64,000 nucleotides of DNA from Lineus longissimus. Taxonomy: Eukaryota; Nemertea; Pilidiophora; Heteronemertea; Lineidae. The first letter of the stretch is position 1. The number at the start of each line of letters is the position of its first letter. The position numbers and the translations under genes were made by a program. The stretch lies in the NCBI RefSeq assembly GCF_910592395.1, contig NC_088316.1, forward strand, positions 16,244,001-16,308,000, given 5' to 3'. The notes under the pieces were generated by a model that saw nothing but the letters and a program-made list of their open reading frames with translations, ran no database searches and was not told the origin of the DNA. This document shows, piece by piece, positions 10,707 to 23,500 of the stretch.

Positions 10707-11515
10707 CTCAAAACAACGTGCATCGTGTACAAGCCGATGCTTGCTGGCGAAGATTGGTGTAGGACGCTGCTCACGACTATAATGATCACCACTTGCATGA
10801 TGTGACGAAAATGGATGCGATGATTAATCTCGATTTGGCATAGTTCACGCCAACCACCAGGGCGTCGAGAGCGACATGATTCGAGTGACATGACACACAA
10901 GGTTAATCACCGCGCTCAGACTTTCAATGAGTTGGAGACGAGTAAGATAATTGCTGAACGTACGTATAGATAAATACATACATGTAATTGCAGAACTAAG
11001 CCAGCATAACGAACGATTATTTTGATACCAGATGTTTCATGTTTCATGGCGACTGCCAACGTTATTGCCCTGAAACATGATAGTGAGCCTTTGGCCATTT
11101 ATCGCACGACGCGAGAGTCTATAATTTACGATATCACGGACTAATAGGAGTCCGTGCTTTGTCTTCATTAGTATTCCGACTTGGTGTATTTGAATGTATT
11201 CGGTACATAGTAACACAAATGAAACAAAATACGAAATAATTGAAAACTCGGTTTTTTACTTTTTGATGCTTTATGTGGACCTGGCCAATTGACATGCTTT
11301 TTGGCAGTTACCCATTTTTTTAAGCCTTGGCGGATCGATCTCACCACCAAATATCCTAATCTACATAGAATGGCAACCAGTGCATCTTTTTCGATAATCA
11401 TTTCACGCTTGTAGACCTTCTCCACCTCCAAACGAAATACCTAGTGAATATATTCACTGGACACATAGGATAGCATAGCATGAGATGTGTACTATGATAA
11501 TCACTGTCATGTTTC
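10707..11515. other. Intergenic: GPCR upstream region and 3' flank of the TSR gene
   Basis: No exon is supported. A perfect 16-bp palindrome (AGTGAATATATTCACT) lies near 11442-11457. This interval must hold the promoter of the minus-strand GPCR (toward 10.7-10.9 kb) and the polyadenylation region of the TSR gene, but I found no clear TATA or AATAAA. Confidence 0.45.
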
Positions 11516-14500
11516 CTAACAATCGCCATAGTCGTCATAGTTTCCATATTGTGGTCCAGCTGTAGTGACTTCCTCTCCTCCTTCCCCGTTGCCATAATCA
11601 CCTCCATAGTCATACCCGTTTTCAGAATCGGATGTATCTGCCTTCTTACACGGTGCCTTTGAAGGGAAAAAGAAAGATTGAAGGCAGAGGAAGGGTCCAA
11701 TGCAAAGACTCATTATGAACGAGACGGATGACTGCTAAAGACGCCTTCGCAAAACGATCTGGAAGATCGAAAAAGGTAAAAACAATGCGCCCCCGCTGAC
11801 AATGTTACAAGAGCAAACGGTTTTAAGTAACAATTTTAATATAAAATTTACATATCTACTGGTCACGTATTTTGTTTACAAAATAAATAATTTTTGAGAG
11901 CTACTTACCCTTGTGGGAGGATCTGTAAGATGAAAATGAAAGAATATGAATCATTGATACATGTATCTCTGTTAGGAGTTACATACTGTATAGGCTGGAT
12001 GACGTGGTAACGCGGGCTGCTATACATTTACATTCAAAACTAACCGAAAACGGCAATAGACTTTGCGAATTGAAAGTGAAAGAGGCAGCAAGAATGCAGA
12101 GTCTCGCCAAATATTTCTTTCTTTCCTGCAGGAATATTCCATTCAGACTGCGAGTGTCTCTAACAAATACTAATACTGTGAAGTTATGAAACATCTTTTC
12201 CTCCGCCTTGATTTTATTGGTCTCTACATCAAGTGCGTCATTCCCCCTTCGAGAGTTGTCTTGCTGCAGCTAACTAAATTGATACTCAGTTTATGTCGAG
12301 ACTTCGGTATAGTGTGGTTAGGACCATATCGGTATAGACGTATATTCTAAAATACCTTGGTACCGTAAAGTCAACTTTTAAATGGAAAATGCATAAGCCT
12401 CGTTCTGAGAGTGGAGTGTTTTGGACACGCAACCAAGATGCTCTACCAAAGTTCCCTCGGGTTGCACTAAAATGTGGAACCATGCACACAGCTCACTTCA
12501 GAAGTTTGAGGCTCTCAAAACACTGCTTCAAACACAAATCAGCCAAGGAAGCATCAACCACCCTAAGTTTTTTAATGAGCACTACACATATTTGCTGAGA
12601 AAAACGCTCCAAATAGCCCATTTGCGCGGATTTTAGCGTCACTTGAGCGAGCCGATCCGGACTTCCTATACGGGCTGCCGTAACATAATGTAAACAACGG
12701 CGCTACCGGCGCTCCGGGCAGGCGATGGATGGAATTTGCCAAATTCGCACATATTCAAGTTATTTCGTGGCCTATCTTTTTAAGTTTGAGGTATTTTAGA
12801 ATAGAAATTGAACCCTCGGCTTCGGACCTTGGTTGAGTTACCAAGACACTCTCGGGTGGAGCTAAAATTTCGTCCAAACCCTCGCCTGTCGGCTCGGGTT
12901 TGGACTGTATTTTAGCTCCACCCTCGAGTGTCTTGGTAACTCAACCAAGGTCCTCCGCCTCGGGTTCAATTCCTTAAATCTAATGTATATGTCTGCTATA
13001 GTCGTATTGAATATATGCAACGTATCAATCTGAATCTTTTTCGCTGCATTATAATGCCATGCCTATCTACCGTCGTTGTGCGTATATCCCGGAGGAGACG
13101 TTAGGATTGCCATTCACTGCCGATAAGTCGGCATAGTATAATTAATGATATCTGGGTAAGATTCTGGCACCTCTTGTGGTTGAGAGGCGAACTATATTTC
13201 AAGTCACTTTGTTCCCCAACATGGGAGTCCCTTTAATAAGGTTTACTAGTACATATTGTATACTGACTGCATTGTTGTTGATCGTTCTTTGCGCAGTCCG
13301 ACGTCTCGGATTCAGCATTGCCTGAAAAAGGCAATATTAAAAAGACTATATTATAACATCAAAGCGGGCAAATTCAATAAAGCTCAGTCGATAATAGTTA
13401 CTCTTTTCTCAAACATGGGAAAATACTCGAACAGAGGAAATCAAATGCTCGCTGACGTTTTTTTTCTTCAAACAGGGGTAAATACTTGCAGAATATACTC
13501 TTTGTTCCGTGACAGAGAATATTTCACGCTGAAGTTGTTCTCGACTCAAACAGGGGAAAATTCTCATTAACGTTGAAACATTTCATCATTATATCTGCTT
13601 TCGACTCACCGCAAACTTGGCCGCCATTTTCAGGCTTTGGGCATTCGCATTTTCTAATCCTTTGCCTAAACTGCTCCGTTTTGTTATTTTGGTAACAGAA
13701 CTTTGAACACTGACCCCAAGCCTCCCACTCGCACCATCCACCATTGACTCGAACCGCTTAAGAAAAAGAGACTGGAGTTAATAAGTAAAATGAAATACCA
13801 TTAGTCAGTAAATAATCAAGTGTTGCGGACAACACTAAAAGGGAATCACCATAAGTTAGTAAATAATCAAGTGTTGCAGACAACACTACAAGGGAATCAC
13901 CATAAGTTAGTAAATAATCAAGTGTTGCGGACAACACTACAAGGGAATCACCATAAGTTAGTAGATAATCAAGTGTTGCGGACTACTCTTAAAAGGACAC
14001 CCACGGGACTGACTACTGCTGTGCTTCAGGCCTGATTGGAGAGGTTAAATTAGTGTAAATGGAAACAACTCATTTGGGACCAAAACTGGTGTCTCATTGA
14101 TAGAGAGGTTGTCCTTAACAGAGAGGTGTTAACGAAGGGAGGTAATTGACGATGGCTGACTTACGCTCACAGGTCACCTGCCTTTGAGAGGTCCCATTAC
14201 ATAACCTTCCCTTGTGCTTCGGTGTGGGATTGATACAGGATCTGCCCTCCCATAACCTCTTGGACGGGGGACATGATTCAGTCAGCGTCGCCCATTCACT
14301 CCAGCCACCATGAACTGTAATAAAACAGAAAATGCGATGCGTTTAATTTGGTTGAGACGAAGCCAGTTAAAGTTACATCAGTGATCCAGACCTCACCTCC
14401 TTCGATTCTGAACCAGTATAATTATGTTCAAGTACATGTATATAAATAATTAACTCCCCTTACGGAAATAAGATGCGTAGAAAATAATAAAAGCTAGGTA

Positions 14501-17500
14501 AGATTTAAGAATCTTGTACCAGGATTATGCCGACCAGAGCTTTTCCAGATATATTGCCCGCACTTCTGGAATTCCGGTTGAGATCAGAAATGCCTCTACT
14601 TGATTGCAGTCTCGGTCCCGTCATCGCGCCAACGCATGGGAATAGCTCCGTCTGCTGAACAGAGCGATCGATCACCCAAATATCACGAGATCTCACAGCG
14701 AGGTGCGTTGTTTACTAGGCCGAGATAGTCACTAAAGGGGCTTCTGACGTCATATTTCAGCAAGTGCTATATATTTTGCAGGACCAGGCAGCCCCTAGGA
14801 GATGGAAGGACGCCTTATGCGTATTATTTTGGGATGTTTTAAGATTACTGCTGCCAACATCCTAAATGTACTCACTCGGACAAGGTACCCCCTTATCAAT
14901 CACCTTCGTCTGTCGTGGCGCGCCATTACATTCTTTTCCGTTGTACTGCGGCTGAGGTTCCGTGCAAGATCTGGTCCGTTCAACTACGGGTTTACCGCAG
15001 GTCACCGAGGCTGTGCTCCAAGAAGACCACCTGGACCAACCACCGTCAACTGGAATACAAACCGATAGAAAACACCTGAACGATTACCGGTTTTCCTCGC
15101 AAAAAAGTGCTCTAATCGCAGCGATTCTTTTTTCCCTCGCACTTGCCCATTGCAACAGATACAAATCAAGCATTTATCGTTTTTCTTCGGGGCAATTAAA
15201 AGCATTCCCATAGGAGGTTGCTGCCAAGGCACACAGACGTGACAAAAGGCGATGATGTGACATGCCCACACCGCTCATCAGCAGAACGGGCTCGGAAAGC
15301 AAGTGTCGATTAGCACAACTACATGTAGACACATTTCGAAATAACGGTTCTGAAAAAGTATGCGCACTCAATCAAATCTCGCAAGGTTGAGGAGCCTTTT
15401 CAGAAACAGACGGCAATTCTTAGACTAATGAAATTACCGTTACTTCATTTCAGTTTCTTCTTCTGGTCTACAAAAGAATAAAACGAAATCACCAACCCAC
15501 TCACCTGGACAGTTGGGAAAAACCGCATGGATACGATATTCGACTTGTCTAAAGGAACCTATACAGGGTTGTCCACCATACTTTGGTTCAGGATTTGTGC
15601 ATGTCCGCGTTTTGAAGACCACGAAATCTGCACAGGTCTTGGTTGGTTCACTCCAATCGGACCAGTCCGTCCACCCTCCATGGACTGAAATGGTTCCGAA
15701 CATCTAAAATCTGATCACAGTGGAATCGCAAACAAGTAGTTATATGTAACTTTATCAATGATGCCGGGGTGAAAGTAAACCTAGCCCCCTCCCCTGAAGA
15801 ATTAGGCATTTTTTATGAATATTCTATTGCAACTCAGTTGATTCCATGCAGAGTAATAAGCAGTGCTTGTTATTCAAGCAGTGTCTACCTTACATGAAAC
15901 CCTGGGGAGAACTACGTAAATATCGCACGAAATACTGGTGGAAAGTTTGTGATTCATAAGGATGTACGGGATGATAGAGTACATAAAGGGATTGAACTGC
16001 CTCTGAAGAACTGCCGGTTTCTCCTACATCAGTCAGCGAACCAGTTTAGTCACATAACACAAAAGAATTAGTGATAGGCAAATTCAGTGGGGGTTTACCT
16101 GGACAGTTTTTTCTGTTGCAGCTTTTAATTTGTTGATTTAAACCGGCGCAGTCGTTTCCCCCGTACCTCTCCGCTAAAGATGGTTTGCATTCTCGGTGGC
16201 GCGTTCGTACTCCAGTTGGCCCGCATGTGGTACTGCATACAGACCATGGCTTCCAGGGTTCCCAATGGCCATTGACTATTATGATGTAAAGGAAGAAAGA
16301 ACGCACTAAAGAATAAGATGGTCTCTCTCTCTCTCCTAATTAATAATAACTGATGAAGCAAACCTGGAGAGGGCCCTACAGCGAACTGTGATCACGAGCT
16401 AATTACCCTTGACAACGGTTGAGCGACAAAAAGTTGTCCGCTGGCCATGGTACGGCCATCCTCCGATGTAAGGGTATCATAAAGGGTCTAAGACCGGTGA
16501 AACTAGAGTTTTTCAAAGGTGTGTTTCACGAAACCTACCAGGACATCGGTGTGCATTGCAAGACTCGGTGTCTACGCAAACCGAGGAGTTATCGGCAGGC
16601 TCGTCGTCTGCGGAAGTGCTGATGTTGCAGTCTGGCACAAGCTTGATGCGGGTCCTTTCCCCTCCGCCACAGGAGAGCGAGCAATCTGACCAGTTGGACC
16701 ATCTCACTGCATCATTTTGGAAAGAAAAATAACTCTCTGCAATAAACCTTGACAAGCGAGCCGAACCCATTCATCTCTTTCTTCAAGCTGGGTATTTCCG
16801 ATCACGTACAGGCTAATCAGAACACGCCTATGCACGTTAGGCACAGAAAGCCTGACACTTGTAGCCTACCTGGCTTCTCATTGGTCAATGCCTGAACGGA
16901 AGTTCCGAAACTTCGCTTGAAGAAAGTGCCCATTTCCTTACAAGAAATGGCCATTTTGTTAGTTCATACTTACCTATGGAACACTTTTGCATGTTACTCC
17001 ATTTGGGCTCAAACACAAGAGTATCCCTTTAATTTTCTAAAGGGAGAACTGAGTTAACAGCTCGGCCGCCAGGCGGCGCCCTGACCGATCCCGCGAGATC
17101 GCGCCGATCTCATGCCGCCATATTTAGTCTTTACTCTTGAGCGTTAATAAAGAGTATGTCCCGTTTGTGGGGACGGCGGGAGGGCCGTGTTCCATAGGTA
17201 AGTATGAACTAACAAAATGGCCATTTCTTGTAAGGAAATGGGCATTTTGTGTCATTCAAACTTACCTATGGAACACTTTTGCATCGAATCCCAGCAACCT
17301 ATTGGAGGTGGGAAACGAGGACTTACCTAAGGCTGAGCTGTTGTTCCATCCAGGAGGCACCACCGGCATATTAGCTAAGGAGGACCGCCAGGGGAAAGAA
17401 ATGGGGAGAACCGGAGGACCGGTATTTTGATCTCGGTATTACAATCATATTATAGAGAGTAATAGACCCATTCTCCGGAAAGCGCTAGAATTGCGTAATA

Positions 17501-20500
17501 AAACCATCTTCTTTCCGGCAACAGAGCTTAGAGCAAGTAAGGCATGTTGAAGGGTGTAGAATGAGTTATTGCTAAACAACAATAAGAAATTGCGTCCTTT
17601 CTAGTCTACTAGGGGTTGCCTGGATGTTGAAGATAGGGCATATCAAAAATGGCGCAAGATGCGCGTTTGACTCTTCAATCGGGCTTCCCCCCCTTTTTTG
17701 ATCTAGCCAGGATCAAACAACATGCCCCGCAGACACAATCGGGCCGATTGTGTGCATGCCATCTACGAGGGAAGAAACGTCTCGTAGGTAGAAACGAGAG
17801 AATGTGGAGTGATTACTCCAACATGCAGCGGAAACGACTTCTTGAAGAGCAACTCCTCGGTAGTTAGCCCAGGAGGTGGCTAGTGCTCTAACTTCGTGCG
17901 CTGAGATGTTAGCTAGCGCACGAAGATCAGAGGAAGTCTTCAAGGTGTTGTAGGAAAGACGAATAGTCTCCACAATCCACCTTGAAATAGTGGCGGCCGC
18001 TATCTCTCGTTTATTTCCCTCCTTATAGGACAAAAACAAACGCTCTCTCCCCTGGCGGATACCGGGAGGTTTTGTCCTATTTATGTAGAACTTTAGGGCC
18101 CTGACGGGACATAAAGTTCTGTCAGGAAGATCATAAGAGATCGTTCCTGACAGAGAGGGAATAGTAACCGGGGGCCGAGAGGCGGCTGGTCCCTGGTTCT
18201 TTGCCAGAAATCCTGGTATAAAAGCCAGGATAACCTCCCCTCCCTCTCTAAAAGCCAGCTTCTTAAAAGAAAGTGCATGGAGCTCTGATCTCCGTTGGGC
18301 GGTAGCCAAGGCTACTAGAAAGACCGTTTTGAGTGTCAGATATTTCATGGATGAAATAGACATGGGTTCAAAAGGATGCCTCATGAGCACCTTAAGGACA
18401 ACAGAAAGGTCCCATTTAGGGGTGTTGTGAACCGGTCTAGGACGCTCTAATAACATTCCTCTGAAAAGAGGGGTTATTTGGTCCTCCCAACGAAGATCCC
18501 AGGTGCTTAAAACACGGAGGGTAGAAGCGATGGCGGACTTGTACCCTTTTATAGCCGTGACAGATAGTTGTCTTTCCGTGAATAATTCAATAAGGAAATC
18601 AACTAATCTGTATATAGAGGGAGAGATCGGATTAACTCCGTTCTCCCTGCACCAGGAAGTGAAGGTAGACCACTTTCCTTGATACACATCAAGGGTAGAC
18701 CCCCTTTGAGGTGCGGACATGCGCTTGACAGCGATGTCCGAAAAGCCTCTCTGGTGGAGATGCAACTGGATAAGTTCCAGGCGTGAAACTTGAAAAATCC
18801 AGGGTTCTGGTGGTAGCATCTCCCCAGGGGGTGCCACAGGAGGTGCTTCCAAGTAGGAAGACTCCTGGGGTGATCTATCAGGAGCTCCAGCAAGGCTGGG
18901 AACCAGGCCTGATTTGGCCAGCAAGGTGCGATGAGAGTTATTCTCACCGGATGGCTGGTCAAGATCTTGTTCAGGACTGGTTGGATGAGAGGGAGGGGTG
19001 GAAACGCATATGCGTTCAGCCCGACCCAAGAGGCTGTAAGGCTGTCGACTTCCAGGGCCTCTTCGTCCGGAAGTGGAGAGTAATAGATGGGAAGGCGATT
19101 GTTCAGCCTGGTGGCGAACAGATCTACCTTCGGAGATTGCCAAAGGCGACAAAGGTCGTCTACAATCTCCTGATGGAGTGTCCACTCTGTCTGAACTAGC
19201 TTGTTCTGACGGGACAGGGCGTCGGCAAGGATGTTGCGATTGCCCGGTATGTGTCTGGCACATATCGATACTCCAAGGTCGGCACAAAGATGGTAAAGCT
19301 CCCAAGTTAGCTGGCAAAGAATGCCGGACTTTGTGCCTCCCTGTCTCCTGACATATGCTACTACTGTAGAATTGTCGGAGAACAGGGTTACTCTCCGATT
19401 CTTCAGGCGAAGGGAAAGAGCCCTCACGGCAAGAAGGACAGCCTTCATTTCCAATATATTTATTGGAAGAATGGTCTCCTCCCTTGTCCATAGACCTCTT
19501 ATGGACATGTCCCCGTTGTTCAGATGTGCTCCCCACCCTAGTAGGGAAGCATCTGTGAACAGGGACACTTCTGGGGGCGGTGGAGCAAGATCTACACCGC
19601 TTTGGAGACGAGTCTCCGACTCCCAGAAGTTCCAGACGTTCTTGAGTAGGTATTGAGGTATCAATACCAACTTGTCTAATGGGTCCCTGTGGGGTTTCCA
19701 TAGAGACATTAGAAACATCTGGATGGGACGCATATATAGACGGCCAAGGGGGATTTGGTCTGCTGCCGAATTCAGAAGTCCCAAAAGGCTCAAGCATCGC
19801 CTTGCGGGAGCTTGAGTCCTTCCTCTGAATTCTGCGACGAGATGAAGAATTTTCTTTATCCTGTCTAGGGGGGGCAGCATTTTCCCTATGGCCGTAAGGA
19901 ACCGAACTCCAACGTAAACGAAGTCTTGGGATGGTATGAATTCTGACTTTGTTTCGTTGATAATCCAACCTGCGGAAACTACTTTTTGCTTTAGAACCTG
20001 AAGTTGTTGCAGTAGTAGTTCCCGCGATTTGCAACGGAGTAGCCAATCGTCTAGGTAGTGATGGAGCTTGAACCCCATCACGTGAAAGGGAGCGACGAAG
20101 GCTGTGACTATCATCGTAAAAATTAGGGGTGCCGATGCCAGACCGAACGGCAGGGCCCTGAATTGATACGTCTTTCCTTCGTAATGGAATCGAAGGAAGT
20201 GTTGATAGTCTGGATGGATCGGTACATGTAAGTACGCATCCATTAAATCCATCGATACCGCCCAATCGTTGGGCTGTATCGCCGTTGCTATAGACCTGGT
20301 GGTTTCCATCTTGAAATGAGGAACATTCAAGAAGGTGTTTAACCTGGAAAGGTCTATGATCATCCTCCATGTCCCTGCTTTCTTGGGAACCAAGAAAACG
20401 TGGCTGTAAAAGCCGGGGGAGCATGGATCTTGAAGGACCTGGATAGCTTGCTTCTCCAGTAATGTCGCGACCTCTGCTTGGAGGGCAGAGGCCTTGACTG

Positions 20501-23500
20501 GGTCCTTCGGTGGCTGAACTGGGGTTGGATATATGGTAGTCGGGGGGGGGGTACGGTTGAAATCTAGTTTCACTCCGTACCTCAACATGTTTGGGACTGG
20601 GGACCCCTTTGGGCACCAATCGTCCCAAATGTCTGCAAATTTTTGCAGACGGCCCCCGACTACCGGAGTCGGCTCCTTTTTGCGTCCGGGAGGAGAAAGG
20701 AGGGGGGAGTCACCTCTTCCGGCCAGCACCTCTTGGGCGAAAGGAGTGCTTAGTCGGACCGGATCCACCCTGGTTAGAGGAAGTATTTTTCCTCTTTCCA
20801 GTCCGGCGACCCTCCGCTTCCCGTCGGAAGGATCCAGCAGGAGCAGGCTGACTAGGCGGGGTAGGCCTAGGCAGGACCTGCCTGGCGTACGGGATTGAAC
20901 CCGATGCCTGCTGGGGCCTCTCTATCTTTCTAGCGTTAGGTAGAGAGGTCTTGGCCCTCTGTGTCGCAGTGGGGGCATATAATTTGTCCCAATCTTTCTG
21001 TGCTTGAGCCGCCTCTTGTACAGAATCTGCGAACAGGAAAGAACCGTCCATAGGAGCGGTTCTTAAGGCCCCTTCCAGCTGGAGGGATCTGATGACATTG
21101 AGAGAGCCCAGTGCGGCGTCTCTACGGAGTAGGACGCTATTTGCTGCGGTCTTGGCGGACAGCGCAATAGCGTGCCTAATCGAATGTGACAAGGATGTCA
21201 CAAGCGATTTTGTGTCATCAGATAGTGACTCATTATCTTTTAGGGATCTGGCTAGGGCCAGGTTAGTGTGCTCTGCGTAGGAGAGCACCGCTAACGTGTT
21301 TTTGGCCAGACCCTCTTGTGCTCTAAGGTCTCGGTAAGCCGAGGAGGAGGTCACCCAAGGCACGAGTTGGTCCAGCTGTACATCGTCCTTTAATATGGAA
21401 GTCGATGCTGCAGCTGGACAGCCGGCCGAGCTGACTCGATAATAGTCAGCGCGGTACTGCCTAACGGGAGGAAGTTGTGCCGTGAACAACTTCCCCGGTT
21501 TACACCAAGCTTCCGGTCCGACTGCCGGAAGGACAGGGATGGAAGTACGTTGGTGGGCGCCTTGTGAGTCTCTGATTGTACGCTCCAAAAGTTCAGAGAC
21601 TGCTACCACCGACGGGGAGGGAGGAAGGAATTCAAGTGCCCGAGTGGAGCCTTGAGAAACCTGTGGATTGGGATCCACTTCCTGTCCCCAGAGTGAAAAG
21701 GTCGGTGTTGACAAGGCTGGCAGTTCCGGCGGGGTAGGGCACAGATCCTGCGGGAGGTACGCTCTGATCAAGGATCTGAGTGTCCTCATATCCGACAAGA
21801 TATTGGCCTCCTCTGGTGACAGCTCCTCCTGATTGGGGGAGCGGTAGCCTGGCTGAGAACTCTCGTTCTCAGAAAATTCCTCTAAAATAGAGGAGTCGGA
21901 TGGTGGGTATCCGATGGGACCAGGCGCACCAGAGGAACCGGAACCCTGCTCCAGATGGCTGAGTCTATCAGAAAGACCTGCTACCATCTGGATGAGCTGG
22001 GACAGTTGCTGTCCCGACTCGGGTTCCGGACCCGACGTGCGGCTTCTCTCAACGACGGGCGGTTGAGGCGAGGGTGAGCGCATAAGCGAACCCTGGAAGC
22101 CGTATGTGCGGGCGAATGGGTCTTCCGGAAGCGGAAGATGCCCATATTCTGAACCAGAGTTCAGATGTCCTCTCTGCGTAGCTCGTTCCATGGGAACGAC
22201 GCCTCTGCTACGAGGAGGGGGTGGCACTTCCGGTTGGTTCCACCCAAGAGGTTGGCCAACGTAGGAAGGTGCCTGCATTTCCGGTAGGACGAAGTCCGAA
22301 ACCGGAAATGCCCGTAACTCCTTCGCCGGTATGGAGCTACCGGAAGCCCTTTTAGAAGGAGGTACGGAGGGCGGAAACGCTGTTACCGAAGACGCATGGC
22401 GTTTCGGAGGTGGCGTTATAAGGTCCGGCCCTACTCTACTGTGTCCGTGAGGACTGGGGTTATTTCGCAGTAAAGACTGAGAAAAACCCCCAGTAGAGTC
22501 TTCGGTTACTGAAAAACGGGAACCCGCGTCAGTAACCGGAACTGCAATCGGCGGACCGGAAGCAGGGTGCTCCCGCGGGTACAAAGGGCTTGTACTCGGG
22601 GGAGCGGACGACAGGGGAACCGGAAGGTTCCCTGAGGTCCGGGGTATATTAAACCCTTGGAGACTTATTGGATGTAAGTCTCCCTTGGGACCACAGACAT
22701 TAATAATGTCAGATCCCGCATCCTTCGCAGCCGCGGCCGGAACCGGAACTCGGCTGACGGAAGGGGTGGTGGCGGGAGGTTTGCTAGACCTCCGGGTTAT
22801 ATGCCCGGAAACGGAACCGGAAGAGGGTTTAGGCGTCTTCGTGGCCCGTTTCCCGCCACCAGACGCATTCCTTTGTGGTGAGACAAAGGATGCCGTCGGA
22901 GGGGTACGCCATATAAAAAATGGTACCAATGACAATAAAAACACTGGGAACCCCAAGTAGGCCAGAAAGGACGCAATAATTAATGGAAAGGAAAACATGC
23001 CTACTTGAATTAAACACTATTGCAATGGATCTGAGTCTTGTTCATTACAATAGAGCGGAGAATAGCCTACTTAACTCTACCCTACCAAGATCAAAATAAT
23101 GGAGCCGGGTCGACTAAGCTAGCTAAGAAAATGTCTATAATTAAATAGACTGGACAATACTAATGCCAAGATTAGTTTGGCGGTCTACTCCGTAGGTGAA
23201 TGAACCCAAAAAATCGTCTAGACTTGGCTGGTTGAATTTGGTTTTAAATCGAATTCACGGCAGCTTTGAAAAAACGATGTGCTTCGTAGAAGCACAAGAG
23301 TAAAGACTGAATATGGCGGCATGAGATCGGCGCGATCTCGCGGGATCGGTCAGGGCGCCGCCTGGCGGCCGAGCTGTTAACTCAGTTCTCCCTTTAGAAA
23401 ATTAAAGGGATACTCTTGTGTTTGAGCCCAAATGGAGTAACATGCAAAAGTGTTCCATAGGTAAGTTTGAATGACACAAAATGACGAGTAGAAGTAAGAA

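Larger units (their letters stand above)
16928..23483 (-). mobile_element. Complete DIRS-type tyrosine-recombinase retrotransposon
   Basis: About 6.56 kb, running 5' to 3' on the minus strand. It has all DIRS hallmarks: inverted terminal repeats (23295-23483 and 16928-17139), an internal complementary region (17187-17284), a gag-like ORF, an RT/RNase H ORF with a methyltransferase-like segment, and an overlapping tyrosine recombinase ORF. No integrase, protease or target-site duplication is seen, as expected for DIRS elements, which are thought to integrate as circles by recombinase action. All three ORFs are uninterrupted, so this looks like a young copy. It sits in intron 3 of the TSR gene in the gene's transcriptional orientation. 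Confidence 0.95.

Noticed and set aside
12960-12971. GGTTCAATTCC resembling a tRNA B box
   Set aside because: It is the end of the perfect fold-back repeat. No A box or cloverleaf is present at the right distance.
13803-14003. Regular 51-bp repeats as a CRISPR-like array or a coding repeat
   Set aside because: The units are contiguous without unique spacers, the host is eukaryotic and the array lies in an intron. The open frame follows from the 51-bp period.
16870-16915. A possible 46-nt exon upstream of the first TSR exon, next to the DIRS right end
   Set aside because: It has usable splice sites, but including it breaks phase with exon 3 (23930), whereas skipping it gives a perfectly phased gene.
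18783-19656. Plus-strand open frames of 90-138 codons inside the DIRS element
   Set aside because: They are antisense shadows of the RT/RNase H frame with no domain of their own.
16928-23483. Interpreting the element as an LTR retrotransposon or endogenous virus
   Set aside because: The terminal repeats are inverted, an internal complementary region is present, and a tyrosine recombinase replaces protease and DDE integrase. There is no envelope gene.
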